The notes: generated by a model not told the origin, from the sequence alone. Counted from the stretch's first letter, positions 1-9,102 are shown. The stretch: 64,000 nt of DNA from Poindextera sp036272595 (GCA_036272595.1 DATAYM010000038.1:1-64000), one strand, 5' to 3'. Numbers and translations are program-made.

Positions 1-128
1 TGGAACACGCCGAGCGGGCGATCGTCATCGCGCCAGCCGAACACCTCGGCATAGAACTTGCCGGCGGCGGCGGGATCGTCGGAGGCGAGGTCGACGAAGA
101 TCAGGGTGTTGGGAGTGGTGGTGGTCAT
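1..128 (-). CDS. VOC (glyoxalase-fold) family protein, N-terminal part only
   Basis: Only the first 42 or so residues lie in the window; the gene runs off the left edge. The N-terminus reads LIFVDLASDDPAAAGKFYAEVFGW, the first beta-alpha unit of the vicinal oxygen chelate fold, in which a metal-binding residue and the FYxxVFGW signature are typical. The ATG lies 35 nt after the stop of the cupin gene, so it is probably the last gene of the leftward hydantoinase operon. The substrate cannot be told from this fragment; such proteins range from glyoxalases to antibiotic-binding proteins. Confidence 0.7.
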   Translation of the reverse strand, partial: MTTTTPNTLIFVDLASDDPAAAGKFYAEVFGWRDDDRPLGVF

Positions 129-163
129 AGAGGGTCCTTGAACGAATCTTTTTTGTGCGGGCC

Positions 164-499
164 TCAGGCCGCGTATTCGGCGCGCTTGGGCGTGAAGACA
201 TCGAGGTTGAGCACCGCCTCGTCGCCCACGACCTCGCCCCAGTGCTGCGCGTTGGGCGGAATCACCAGCAGGCCGCCCGGTCCCAGGCGCGTGACGCTGT
301 CGCCGACGTGGAAGTCGATGGTCCCGGCCAGGATGTAGACGATCTGCTCGTGCGGATGGTCGTGCGGGCGCGGCTCGTGGCCCGGCTGCAGGCGGTTGAG
401 CGACACGGTGGCCCCTTCGCCGGAAAAGGCCTTGCGCTCAACGCCCTCGCGCACCCGCTCCCAGGGCGTGGCGTTCCAATCGATCGAATGCAGGTCCAT
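164..499 (-). CDS. small cupin-domain protein
   Basis: The product is a 111-residue single cupin domain. Motif 1 is seen as PGHEPRPHDHPHEQ at about residues 39-52, giving His46, His48 and a nearby Glu as likely metal ligands. Motif 2 has a Pro-Asn-Ala-Gln-His at 82-86. The gene starts 20 nt after the hyuB stop and reads in the same direction, so it is probably cotranscribed with the hydantoinase genes. The ORF stays open upstream into hyuB, but the ATG at 499 gives the normal cupin length. The catalytic role is unknown; a sugar-, acid- or effector-binding role in the same pathway is possible. Confidence 0.75.
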   Translation of the reverse strand: MDLHSIDWNATPWERVREGVERKAFSGEGATVSLNRLQPGHEPRPHDHPHEQIVYILAGTIDFHVGDSVTRLGPGGLLVIPPNAQHWGEVVGDEAVLNLDVFTPKRAEYAA

Positions 500-519
500 G
501 GGTTCGCCTCCGTTCCCGC

Positions 520-2064
520 TCAGGCCGCTCCGTAGCCGCCGCCGCCGGGAGTCTCCAGCACCACGACGTCGCCGGGCTGCATCATCATCTTCTTGCCCTC
601 GGAGACGGACTTGCCGTTGACGAGGAAACGGCCAGCCGCCCCATCCTCGCCTCCACCCAGGCCCTCGGGCCCGCGATCGAGACGGCTGGGCACGGCGTTC
701 AGCAGCCACGGCTCGTTGGTGCGCATGTGGAAGCCGATCACCTGGCCATCTCCGCCTGGCGTGCGGCCCTTGCCGCCCGAGCCGAGCCGAAGCTCGCGCT
801 TGTCGAACACGATCGGCATGGCCGCCTCGAGGATCTCCACCGGCACGGCCGCCACCCCGGTGGGATAGCAGGTGGCGCTGGGGCCGGGCTTGGTCAGGCG
901 CGCGCCCATGCCGCCCGAATAGTTGAACATCGAGGAGGTGAAGGCCTCGCCGTCGGCGCGCTTGCCCTGGATCTGCACCGTCCAGACCGCGCCGGAGCCT
1001 TCCGCCAGCACCCGGTCGGGCATGACGTGATGCAGCGCCTTCAGGATCGGCATCGGCACGAACATGCCGACCACGTGCCGCGCGTTCAGCGGCGATGGGT
1101 AGGCCGCGTTGACGATCGATCCCCTGGGCGCCCGGACCTTGATCGGCGCCAGCGAGCCATAGTTGTTCGGCTGCTCCGGGTTCAGGCAGCTACGCACGGC
1201 GAAAGTGGAATAGGCATGGGTGTAGTTCATCACCACGTTGATGCCGAGCGGGCTGGCGCCCGACGAGCCTTCGAAATCGACGATGACGTCGCCGGCCTGG
1301 TTGTCGATGGTCACCGCAGCCTTCAGCTCGATCATGTCGCCGCCGGGCACGTCGAAGCGGCTCTGCCCATGCCAGGTTCCGGCCGGCAGGGCGCGGATGG
1401 CGCGGCGGGTGGCGGCCTCGGAGCGGGCGATGATCTCCTCGGAGACGGCTTCGATGTCCTGCAGGCCCTGGCGACGGCAAAGCGCGATCAGCCGCTCGCC
1501 GCCGGCCCGGCCGCTTGAGACCTGGGCGGCGAGGTCGCCAAAGACGTGGTCCGGCGTGCGCACGTTGTGCTTGATGATGTCGTGCAGCAGCGGGTTGGGC
1601 TCGCCCTTTTCGTAGAATTTCGAGGGCGGGATCCACAGGCCCTCCTCGTGGATGTCGCGGGCGCCGGCGCCGATGCCATAACCGCCGATGTCGGTGTGGT
1701 GCACCGTCGAGCCGATGTAGCCGATCAGCCGCGCGTGCCAGAAGATCGGGCAAAGCACGGTGATGTCGAAGAAATGCCCCGCCGACATCCAGGGGTCGTT
1801 GGTGATGACGATGTCGCCGGGTTCAAGCTTGCCGTCGAACAGCTTGTGCAGGGCCTCGCCGGCGGCGGCCAGCGAGTTGATGTGGCCGGGCGTGCCGGTG
1901 TTGGCCTGGGCGACCATCCGGCCGCGAGCGTCGAACAGGCCGCTGGCCAGATCGCCGGCCTCGCGCACGATGGGGCTGAAGGCGATGCGTTGCAGCGCCT
2001 TGGCCTGCTCGCTGACGATGCCGATCAGGTTGGACCACAGGATCTCGAGTTCGATGCCGTCCAT
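520..2064 (-). CDS. hyuB: hydantoinase B / N-methylhydantoinase beta / oxoprolinase family protein
   Basis: This 514-residue protein has the usual length of the HyuB family and its characteristic start (ELEILWSNLIGIVSEQAKAL) and body (ITNDPWMSAGHFFDITV, followed by a Gly-rich C-terminus). HyuB proteins pair with HyuA to hydrolyse cyclic imides or lactams such as hydantoins or 5-oxoproline with ATP. Some members are subunits of acetone or acetophenone carboxylases, so the substrate here is open. It starts 3 nt after the hyuA stop, consistent with translational coupling. No third small subunit of the acetone carboxylase type is seen, which favours the hydantoinase/oxoprolinase reading. Confidence 0.88.
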   Translation of the reverse strand: MDGIELEILWSNLIGIVSEQAKALQRIAFSPIVREAGDLASGLFDARGRMVAQANTGTPGHINSLAAAGEALHKLFDGKLEPGDIVITNDPWMSAGHFFDITVLCPIFWHARLIGYIGSTVHHTDIGGYGIGAGARDIHEEGLWIPPSKFYEKGEPNPLLHDIIKHNVRTPDHVFGDLAAQVSSGRAGGERLIALCRRQGLQDIEAVSEEIIARSEAATRRAIRALPAGTWHGQSRFDVPGGDMIELKAAVTIDNQAGDVIVDFEGSSGASPLGINVVMNYTHAYSTFAVRSCLNPEQPNNYGSLAPIKVRAPRGSIVNAAYPSPLNARHVVGMFVPMPILKALHHVMPDRVLAEGSGAVWTVQIQGKRADGEAFTSSMFNYSGGMGARLTKPGPSATCYPTGVAAVPVEILEAAMPIVFDKRELRLGSGGKGRTPGGDGQVIGFHMRTNEPWLLNAVPSRLDRGPEGLGGGEDGAAGRFLVNGKSVSEGKKMMMQPGDVVVLETPGGGGYGAA

Positions 2065-2067
2065 TGG

Positions 2068-4134
2068 TCAGGCCTTCCTGCTGGCCGCCACGCAGCCGAT
2101 GTCGTTGATCACCCCGACCCAGCCCGGCGGCAGGACGATGGTGGTCTCGCGCTCCTCGATGATCGCCGGCCCGGCGACCACCTGGCCTAGCGCCAGGGCG
2201 GCCCGGTCATAGACCTTGGCTGGGCCGGCTTCGGCCCACAAAGGCACCAACCGTTCGCCCTTCGGCTCGGCCGGCCGGCGCGGCGGCCGCGGCGGCGGCT
2301 CGACGGCGATGTCCGGTCCCTGGGCGGTCAGCCGCCAGCTGACGATCTCCACGGGGACGTGGGCGGGAACCACGCCGTACTGGGCCAGGTAGACGGCTTC
2401 GAAGGCTTTGCGGATCATCTCAATGTCGCGGCCCTCGCGCGGGTCGCGCTCGAAGGCGACCGAGACTTCGTTCTGCTGGCCGAAATAGCGCAGGTCGGCG
2501 CCGATCTGCAGGCGGACCTCGCCCGCGGCGCAGCCGGCGTCGACCAGGGCGGCGACCCCCTCCCCGGTCATGTCCTCGATCAGCCGCTCGACCTCGTTCC
2601 AGTCGAGCGCGTCAAGGCCGCCGAGCGCGCTGCGCACCAGGTCCAGCCGCACCGGCGTCACCAGGGTCCCGAACGCCGACAGCACGCTGGCCTGGGGCGG
2701 GAAGATCACCGCCGTGCTCTGCAGAAGCTCGCCGACGGCGCAGGCGTGCACCGGTCCGGCGCCGCCGAAGGCCAGCAGCGGCAGGCCGCGATAGTCGACG
2801 CCGCGATCGGTGGCATGGGCGCGCGCGGCGGCGGCCATGGTCTCGGCGACGATGCGATAGACCCCGCCCGCCGTCTGGTTGATGTCGGTCCCCAGGTCCG
2901 CGCCCAGCCGGGTCATGGCGGCCCTGGCGGCGGCCATGTCCAGCTGCATGTCGCCGCCCAGGAAGTTGGTCCCGTCGAGCAGACCCAGCAGAAGGTCGGC
3001 GTCGGTGACCGTGACCTCGGTCCCGCCATGGCCGTAGCAGGCGGGACCGGGCTCGGAGCCGGCGCTGCGCGGCCCGACCTTCAACAGGCCGAGATCGTCG
3101 ATGGAGGCGATGCTGCCGCCGCCGGCGCCGATCTCGATCATGTCGATCGAGGGGATGGTCAGCGGCATGCCGCTGCCCTCGGCGAAGCGATACTTGCGGT
3201 CGACCTCGAAGCTGCCGGCCACCAGCGGCTTGCGGTCCTCGATCAGGCAGGCCTTGGCGGTGGTGCCACCCATGTCGAACGACAGCAGCCGGTCGAGGCC
3301 GAGCCGCTCGGCGTAATAGACGGCGGCCAGGGCCCCGGCGGCCGGGCCGCTCTCGATCATTCGCACCGGATTGCGCCCGGCGGTCTCGGCGCCGATCACC
3401 CCGCCCGAACTCAGCATGATCAGCGGCCGGTTCGGCGCGCCGACCGCTTGCAGGCCCTCGGCCATGCCGCGCAGATAGGGGCCGGTGATCGGAGCGGTGT
3501 AGGCGTTGATCGCGGTGGTCGAGGCGCGCGGATATTCGCGGATCTGCGGCGCGACCGAGGAGGACAGGGAGACGTAGAATTCGGGCGCCGCGCCCTTCAG
3601 CGCCTCGCCGACCGCCTGCTCGTTGGCCGGGTTGCGGAAGCCGTTGATCAGGCAGACCGCGACCGAAACCACGCCCCGGGCGCGCATCGTCTGCGCCAGG
3701 GCCCCGACCTCGGCAGGGTCGACGCCGCGTAGCACCTCGCCGTCGGCCAGAGTCCGCTCGTCCAGCTCGAAGGTCAGCTCGCGGGCGATCAGCGGCGGCG
3801 CGAACTCGATCTGCGGATCGTACATGTCATAGCGGTGCTCGTTGCGGATCGAGAGCACGTCGGCGAAGCCCTTGGTGGTGATCAGGGCGGTGGCGGGGCC
3901 GCGCCGCTCGATCAGGGCGTTGGTCACCACGGTGGTGGCGTGGACCACGACGCCGTCGATCTGGCCGGCCGAGATCCCCGCCTTGCCCAGCACCAGGTCG
4001 ACGCCGCGGAAAAAACCCTCCAGCAGGTCGTGGTGGGTGGTCAGGGTCTTGTCGACCGTCAGCGAACCGTCCTCGCCGCGCAGCACCGCGTCGGTGAAGG
4101 TGCCGCCGATATCGACCGCCAGCGAATAGCTCAT
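2068..4134 (-). CDS. hyuA: hydantoinase A / N-methylhydantoinase alpha / oxoprolinase family protein
   Basis: The product is 688 residues with the ASKHA-type ATP-binding signatures of HyuA: AVDIGGTFTDA at residues 6-16 and SFDMGGTTAKA at 285-295. A Gly-rich GGAGPVHACAV segment lies further on. The ATG at 4134 overlaps the stop of the IclR gene in an ATGA arrangement. The reading frame stays open far upstream inside the regulator gene, but conserved family sequence begins only at this ATG. With HyuB it should form an ATP-dependent amidohydrolase acting on a five-membered cyclic amide. The IclR regulator in the same unit suggests local induction by substrate. Confidence 0.9.
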   Translation of the reverse strand: MSYSLAVDIGGTFTDAVLRGEDGSLTVDKTLTTHHDLLEGFFRGVDLVLGKAGISAGQIDGVVVHATTVVTNALIERRGPATALITTKGFADVLSIRNEHRYDMYDPQIEFAPPLIARELTFELDERTLADGEVLRGVDPAEVGALAQTMRARGVVSVAVCLINGFRNPANEQAVGEALKGAAPEFYVSLSSSVAPQIREYPRASTTAINAYTAPITGPYLRGMAEGLQAVGAPNRPLIMLSSGGVIGAETAGRNPVRMIESGPAAGALAAVYYAERLGLDRLLSFDMGGTTAKACLIEDRKPLVAGSFEVDRKYRFAEGSGMPLTIPSIDMIEIGAGGGSIASIDDLGLLKVGPRSAGSEPGPACYGHGGTEVTVTDADLLLGLLDGTNFLGGDMQLDMAAARAAMTRLGADLGTDINQTAGGVYRIVAETMAAAARAHATDRGVDYRGLPLLAFGGAGPVHACAVGELLQSTAVIFPPQASVLSAFGTLVTPVRLDLVRSALGGLDALDWNEVERLIEDMTGEGVAALVDAGCAAGEVRLQIGADLRYFGQQNEVSVAFERDPREGRDIEMIRKAFEAVYLAQYGVVPAHVPVEIVSWRLTAQGPDIAVEPPPRPPRRPAEPKGERLVPLWAEAGPAKVYDRAALALGQVVAGPAIIEERETTIVLPPGWVGVINDIGCVAASRKA

Positions 4135-4910
4135 GCCGCGCGCGCTCCCCAGCCCAGCCGATGGGACGCCGCCGCCGCCGCGTCGGTGACCGCGGCGACC
4201 TGTTCCGCCGACGGCGCGTCGGGGATGAACTGGCTGGATCCGACGATGGCGAGGGCGCCGCGCAGGGTGTCGCCGTGATCGAACACCGGCGCGGCCAGGG
4301 CATTGACCCCGGCCAGCACCCGGTCGGCCGCCGTCGCCCAGCCCTGGAAGCGCACCTTGTCGACCTCGGCGGCGAGGGATTCGTGCTCGATGCGCGGGGT
4401 CCGCGCCAGCACGGTCTCCAGCAGCTCGGGTGGCCCGAAGGCCAGCGCCACCAGCCCATGCGCCGAGCTGTCGAGTTCCAACCGGGAGCCGGGCCGGATG
4501 CCGAACTCGATCAGGGTGCGGCCCTGCAGCACCTCCAGCACCATCACCGCGCCGTCCACCAGGCTCGAGGCGGTGACCGCATGGTCGGTCGCTTCGCGCA
4601 GACGGGTCATTTCGGGGCGCATGGCGCCCAGCGGGCCGAACCGCTCGCGCACCGCCTCGCCCAGGATCAGCGGCTTGACGCCGATCTCGTAGCGGTCGGT
4701 CTCCGGATCCTGCCGCGCATAGCCCCTGGCGACCAGGGCGCGAAGGTGCCGGTGAGCGCGCGCCTTCGATATCCCGAGATCGCGCGCAATGTCCGTGACG
4801 CCGCGCGGCCGCGGCCAAGCCGCCAGCCGTTCGATCAGGTCAAGCACCAGGTCGACCGACAGAAGCCCCGCCGCGGCGGTATCGCGTTCCTCATCGAGGC
4901 CGGTCGGCAA
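4131..4910 (-). CDS. IclR family transcriptional regulator
   Basis: The product has the IclR layout: a winged helix-turn-helix (GVTDIARDLGISKARAHRHL, about residues 37-56) and a GAF-like effector domain to the C-terminus. I start it at a TTG at 4910, because AAGGAG lies 5 nt upstream (4916-4921) and the 19-bp palindrome at 4921-4939 then falls just outside the gene. The frame also stays open to an ATG at 4988 (285 residues), but that start would place the palindrome inside the coding region and add a non-family N-terminus. It precedes hyuA with a 4-nt overlap, so it probably controls its own operon. Confidence 0.85.
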   Translation of the reverse strand: MPTGLDEERDTAAAGLLSVDLVLDLIERLAAWPRPRGVTDIARDLGISKARAHRHLRALVARGYARQDPETDRYEIGVKPLILGEAVRERFGPLGAMRPEMTRLREATDHAVTASSLVDGAVMVLEVLQGRTLIEFGIRPGSRLELDSSAHGLVALAFGPPELLETVLARTPRIEHESLAAEVDKVRFQGWATAADRVLAGVNALAAPVFDHGDTLRGALAIVGSSQFIPDAPSAEQVAAVTDAAAAASHRLGWGARAA

Positions 4911-4920
4911 GCGAACTCCT

Positions 4921-4939
4921 TGTTCCGTTGAACGGAACA
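4921..4939. promoter_or_regulatory. 19-bp palindrome, candidate IclR operator
   Basis: The sequence TGTTCCGTTGAACGGAACA is a perfect inverted repeat with 9-bp arms around a central G. It touches the AAGGAG ribosome binding site of the IclR gene (TTG start at 4910), which is the position expected for autoregulation. IclR proteins commonly bind palindromes of this size. The assignment to this regulator is inference from position. Confidence 0.65.
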
Positions 4940-5076
4940 CTGTTTCGGTGATACAGACAAATTCAGGCTGCGACAGGTCGGCTGTCAAGCGGCCCTCACG
5001 GCTACGCGAGCGTTTTGTGCTGGTCGGATGATGGCTCGCCGACCTTCTCGCGAGCGTTCCGCCGACTCGTCCGGTG

Positions 5077-6141
5077 CTAGGCGCGAGCCTCGAGCACCAT
5101 GTTGAAGGGCCCTTCCGTGGCCCTCCTGACCTGTGTGAAACCCCCTTCGCGGATAACCTCGGTCAGCTTGGCCTCGCCCGCCTGGGCGCCGAGACCTTCG
5201 CCGACTTCCTGGTCCAGGGATGTCGGCACGCAGATCATCGTCGAAGCATTGTAAAACAGCCTACCGACGGGATTCAGGTTTTCCTCCGGGCGATCGCCGG
5301 CAATGGGCTCGACAATCATCCAGGTTCCGTCGTCCTTGAGTATCTTGCGCATGTGGGCCGCGCAGCCTCTCGGGTCGCCCATGTCGTGCAGACAGTCAAA
5401 GACCGTGACGAGGTCGAAGTCGGTCTCGTTGATGTCCTTGGCGGTCGCCACTTCAAACCGCACCCGGTCGCCGAGCCCATGGTCCAGCGCATGGGATCGT
5501 GCTTGCTCCACCGAGGGTGCGTGGAAGTCGTAGCCGACAAACTGGCTCTCGGGAAAAGCCCGCGCCATCAGCAGAGTTGAAAACCCGACGCCGCAGCCCA
5601 CGTCGGCGACCTTGGCCCCCGCGTTCAACTTGCCTTCAACGCCATCGAGGGCGGGCAGCCAGTTCTGCACGATGTTATTCACATAGCCGGGCCGGAAGAA
5701 GGCTCCGGTGGCGCAGAACAAGCACCCCGCGGAATCCCCCCAGCGCACGCCAGCGCCGGTCCTGAACGAATGCTCGACCTTTGCCTCCCCCTCGATCATG
5801 GCCGCCACCATATCGAACGCGGCGGCCAGATAGACCGGACTGTCCCTTTCGGTGAAAACCATCGCCTGCTCCGGAGACAGGCTGAACGTGCGCGTGGCGC
5901 CATCATACTCGATGAACCCATTCGCCGCCTGGGCCATGGCCCATTCGCGCACATAGCGCTCGGAAAGCCCGCCAGCCCGCTCCGCCAGTTGAGCGGAGGT
6001 CGCCGGGCCGCCTTCGCGTAGCGCGGTGAACAAGCCAAGCCTCAACCCCAGGCGCACCGTCGGCACACTGAATGCGCCGCCGAGATCTCCCAGCATCTTG
6101 CCGACGAATGCATTAAGCTTGGCTTCGTCAACTTGGGCCAT
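5077..6141 (-). CDS. class I SAM-dependent methyltransferase with N-terminal winged-helix domain
   Basis: The 354-residue product begins with a winged-helix dimerisation domain (about residues 20-100, RLGLRLGLFTAL and QLAERAGGLSERYVREW). A Rossmann methyltransferase domain follows with motif I VADVGCGVGFS at 178-188 and a later DCLHDMGDP segment. This is the two-domain layout of Rv2258c-like and O-methyltransferase-like proteins. The ATG at 6141 is preceded by a purine-rich GGCGGGGGAGG stretch; the longer frame to 6222 adds unrelated residues. It stands between the IclR unit and the nitroreductase gene on the same strand with gaps above 100 nt, so it is probably monocistronic. The methyl acceptor is unknown. 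Confidence 0.85.
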   Translation of the reverse strand: MAQVDEAKLNAFVGKMLGDLGGAFSVPTVRLGLRLGLFTALREGGPATSAQLAERAGGLSERYVREWAMAQAANGFIEYDGATRTFSLSPEQAMVFTERDSPVYLAAAFDMVAAMIEGEAKVEHSFRTGAGVRWGDSAGCLFCATGAFFRPGYVNNIVQNWLPALDGVEGKLNAGAKVADVGCGVGFSTLLMARAFPESQFVGYDFHAPSVEQARSHALDHGLGDRVRFEVATAKDINETDFDLVTVFDCLHDMGDPRGCAAHMRKILKDDGTWMIVEPIAGDRPEENLNPVGRLFYNASTMICVPTSLDQEVGEGLGAQAGEAKLTEVIREGGFTQVRRATEGPFNMVLEARA

Positions 6142-6261
6142 GGTCCCGCCTCCCCCGCCGATGACGCCCGGCCTTGTCGGACGCGCTAAAATAGCGCTCC
6201 TGCAACTTCCGGCCTGGCACAATCGCGTGATGGTCGGGTCGCCGCGCCGGCAAGGATGCTT

Positions 6262-6861
6262 TCAGGCTTTGAAGCGGCCCTCGAACACGAAGCCGGCCGC
6301 CGGCGCGCGGAGGCTGGGGGCCTCGCGGGCCTGGTAGGCTTCGGGCAGGACGCTCTTGTCGGCTGGACGCCCGACCGCGACGGCCGCCTCGATGCGGTAA
6401 TCGGCCTCGGGGACGCCGAGTTCCTCGTAGGCCCGCTCGGGGTCGAACCCGGTCATCCCGTGCGCCGCCAAGCCCAGATGATGCGCCTGCAAGGCCAGAT
6501 AGGCCCAGGCGGCGCCGGCGTCGAAGGAATGGCTGTAGAGCGGCTCCTTGTCGCCGTCGGACTTGCGGCGGAAGCGGTCGGAGATCACGAAGATCAGCGC
6601 CGAGGCCCCGCGCACCCAGGCTTGGTTGTACGCGATCAGCACGCTGAGCAGCCGCTCCCAGTCCGGCGTGTCCCGCACCGCGTAGACGAACCGCCAGGGC
6701 TGCAGGTTGAAGGCCGACGGCGCCCAGCGGGCGGCCTCGAACAGGCTCATCAGGCTCGCATGTGGAATGGGCTCGCCGGTGAAGGCCCTGGGCGACCAGC
6801 GATGCAGGAAGATCGGCTCGATGTCATGGTCGGCCGTTCGGCCGTTGGCGGTGACGGGCAT
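6262..6861 (-). CDS. nitroreductase family protein (FMN-dependent)
   Basis: This is a 199-residue nitroreductase-fold protein. The N-terminus reads RWSPRAFTGEPIP, the typical flavin-binding RRSxRxF-like start. The segment WAPSAFNLQPWRFVY is the conserved SxxNxQPW FMN motif at about residues 45-60. Such enzymes reduce nitro groups, quinones or enones with NAD(P)H and act as homodimers. The gene is transcribed away from the acyl-CoA ligase gene, from which it is separated by a 144-nt divergent promoter region. The long antisense frame overlapping that ligase gene is a shadow; family similarity starts only at the ATG at 6861. Confidence 0.85.
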   Translation of the reverse strand: MPVTANGRTADHDIEPIFLHRWSPRAFTGEPIPHASLMSLFEAARWAPSAFNLQPWRFVYAVRDTPDWERLLSVLIAYNQAWVRGASALIFVISDRFRRKSDGDKEPLYSHSFDAGAAWAYLALQAHHLGLAAHGMTGFDPERAYEELGVPEADYRIEAAVAVGRPADKSVLPEAYQAREAPSLRAPAAGFVFEGRFKA

Positions 6862-7005
6862 GGGTTCAGCAATCACAGGATCTGGGTGCGAGAACGACGG
6901 AGTTGGTATCCGCAACCCGCGCCCGACACAACGAAGGGGCAAGCACACGCCCGCAGGGGGAAACTCTGCCTTGATTTTCAACAGACCCCGGTCGATGCAG
7001 GACCG

Positions 7006-8841
7006 ATGAATGCAAGCCATCGCAAGAACGGCGCCGAAAGCGCGACGCAAGCCCCTGGCCCTTCTCCCATCCGCCACGCCCGCTACGCCCAGCCGCGCCA
7101 TGTCATCGACCATCGCGCCGACGGCTCGGTGATGATCGACAACACCGCCCCCTTCCCGCGCGATTTCTCGACCACCAACGGGCCGCTGGACCACTGGGCG
7201 AAGACCGCCCCGGATCGCCTCTGGCTGGCCGAGCGGTCGGGCGAGGGCTGGCGGCGGATCAGCTTCGGCGAGGGACTGGAGATGGTCGCCGCCCTCGCCG
7301 GGGCCATGGCCGGCCTGGAGATCGGTCCCGGCAGGCCGATGCTGATCCTGGCGCGCAATGGGGTCGACCACGCGCTCGCCGCCTACGCCGCCATGCGGCT
7401 CGGCGCGCCGATCGCGCCGGTATCGCCGCAATATGGGCTGAAGGGCGCCGACCCCGCGCGCCTCGCCCATGCGGTCGCCCTGATCGGCCCGGCCAGCATC
7501 TTCGTCGACGACGCCGCGGCGTTCGGCGAGGCGCTGAGCTGGCCGCTGCTGGAGGGCCTGACCGTCATCGCCGGCGCCAACGCCCGGCCCGGCGACATGC
7601 CGCTGCAGGCGCTGCTGCGCGAGGGCGGCGCCCTGCCCGATCAGGCCCGGCCCGACAGCGCGGCCAAGCTGATGTTGACCTCCGGATCGACCGGCCAGCC
7701 CAAGGCGGTGATCTGCACCCACGACAATCTGGCCTGCAACGCCGCCCAGATCGCCGCCTGCTTCGACGATCCCGATCCGCCGGTGCTGGTGCACAGCGCG
7801 CCGTGGAGCCACAGCCTGGGCGCCAATGCGATCCTGCAGGGCACCCTGCACCGCGGCGGCGGCCTCTATATCGACGCCGGCCAGCCGGTCGCCGGCCGCT
7901 TCGGCGAGACCCTGCGCAATCTCGCCGAGGTGAAGACCACCTATCAGAACATGGTCCCGGCGGCCTGGAGCCTGCTGGCCGGCGAACTGGAACGGGACGA
8001 CGACCTGGCTCGGGTCTTCTTCGACCAGGTCAGGGTGCTGCAGTACGGCGGCGCGGGCCTGGCTCAATCGGTCGCCGACCGCATCGAGGCGGTGGCGCTG
8101 CACACGGTCGGCGAACACATCAGCTTCGGCTCCGGCTATGGCGCCACCGAGACCGGACCGACCATCTGCAACGTCCACTGGGAGAACCTGAAGACCGGCC
8201 TGATCGGCATGCCGCTGCCCGGCACGAGCATCAAGCTGGCGCCGCAGGACGGCCGGTTCGAGATCCGGGTCAAGGGCCCGCAGGTGTCGCCCGGCTATCA
8301 CGATGCGCGGCGGTCCGAAGGCCAGATCGCACCCGGCTCACACGACGAGGACGGCTATTACCGGCTGGGCGACGCCGCCCGGATGGTCGATCCCGAGCGC
8401 CCCGAACTCGGCCTCGCCTTCGACGGCCGGCTGGTCGAGAACTTCAAGCTGGCCACCGGCGCCTTCGTCAACGCCGGCGCGCTCCGGCTGGCCGCCCTCT
8501 CGGCGATGGGCGGCGCGGCGCTGGACGCGGTGGTCTGCGGCGAGGGCCGCGCCGGCGTCGGCCTGATGCTGTTCGTCGATCCGGCCCGGCGCGAACGGCT
8601 CGGCGAGGCGGTGCTCAAGGCCGAGATCGAGGCCGGCCTTCGCCGCATGGCCGCCAGCGCCAGCGGCCTTGGCGGCAAGATCGCGCGGGCCATGATCCTG
8701 CCCGGCGCGCCCGACGCGCACAGCGGCGAGATCACCGACAAGGGCTACATCAACCAGGGCCTCGCCCGCGCGCGCCGGCCGACGGAGCTGGAGCGCCTGT
8801 TCGCCGACTCGCCGGAGGCGGACATCCTGGTGTTCGAATAG
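7006..8841 (+). CDS. fcs: AMP-dependent acyl-CoA synthetase, feruloyl-CoA synthetase-like
   Basis: The 611-residue protein is an adenylate-forming ligase. The ATP loop reads LTSGSTGQPKA at about residues 225-235 and the A5 motif GYGATETGP lies near 377. The N-terminal part (FPRDFSTTNGPLDHWAKTAP, then PIAPVSPQYGL) looks like feruloyl-CoA synthetases rather than acetyl- or fatty acyl-CoA ligases, so a hydroxycinnamate or other aromatic acid is the likely substrate. The ATG at 7006 has AGGA upstream. No enoyl-CoA hydratase/lyase partner lies next to it, so the substrate assignment is moderate; the ligase family is secure. Confidence 0.75.
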   Translation: MNASHRKNGAESATQAPGPSPIRHARYAQPRHVIDHRADGSVMIDNTAPFPRDFSTTNGPLDHWAKTAPDRLWLAERSGEGWRRISFGEGLEMVAALAGAMAGLEIGPGRPMLILARNGVDHALAAYAAMRLGAPIAPVSPQYGLKGADPARLAHAVALIGPASIFVDDAAAFGEALSWPLLEGLTVIAGANARPGDMPLQALLREGGALPDQARPDSAAKLMLTSGSTGQPKAVICTHDNLACNAAQIAACFDDPDPPVLVHSAPWSHSLGANAILQGTLHRGGGLYIDAGQPVAGRFGETLRNLAEVKTTYQNMVPAAWSLLAGELERDDDLARVFFDQVRVLQYGGAGLAQSVADRIEAVALHTVGEHISFGSGYGATETGPTICNVHWENLKTGLIGMPLPGTSIKLAPQDGRFEIRVKGPQVSPGYHDARRSEGQIAPGSHDEDGYYRLGDAARMVDPERPELGLAFDGRLVENFKLATGAFVNAGALRLAALSAMGGAALDAVVCGEGRAGVGLMLFVDPARRERLGEAVLKAEIEAGLRRMAASASGLGGKIARAMILPGAPDAHSGEITDKGYINQGLARARRPTELERLFADSPEADILVFE

Positions 8842-8871
8842 GCGGACTTCCACTGGCGGGGAGCTCACAAA

Positions 8872-9078
8872 ACCCGCTCGTTCCCGCGAAGGCCGGAATC
8901 CAGGTTTTTTTAAACCACGAACGACACGAACAAACACGAACACGCCAAACGCCCACGGCGGCTGAAGCTGAACGTTCGTGTGAGTTCGTGTTCGTTCGTG
9001 GTTGAAATTCTTCGAGCCTGACCGACGCATCAAAGTTGATAAAAGCGTGGAATTCCGCTTTCGCGGGAACGAGCGGGT
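8872..9078. repeat. nested inverted-repeat element between convergent genes
   Basis: Two inverted repeats are nested here. The outer arms are about 8872-8902 and 9047-9078, each containing ACCCGCTCGTTCCCGCGAA followed by a GGAAT-type stretch. The inner arms are about 8913-8944 and 8973-9003, rich in ACGAACA / TGTTCGT units. The whole 261-nt gap 8842-9102 separates two convergent genes and contains no ORF of interest. It could fold into a long two-part hairpin and act as a bidirectional terminator, or be a small non-autonomous mobile repeat. Confidence 0.7.
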
Positions 9079-9102
9079 GAAGGGGTGACCTCGCCGCCCG
9101 CG

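Noticed and set aside
6262..8301. Long antisense frame across the acyl-CoA ligase gene as a large protein
   Set aside because: Only the last 199 residues have family similarity (nitroreductase); the rest is a GC-driven shadow of the ligase.
8872..9078. The repeat array as a CRISPR or transposon end pair
   Set aside because: The units are inverted rather than regularly spaced direct repeats, there are no cas or transposase genes, and no target duplication is visible.
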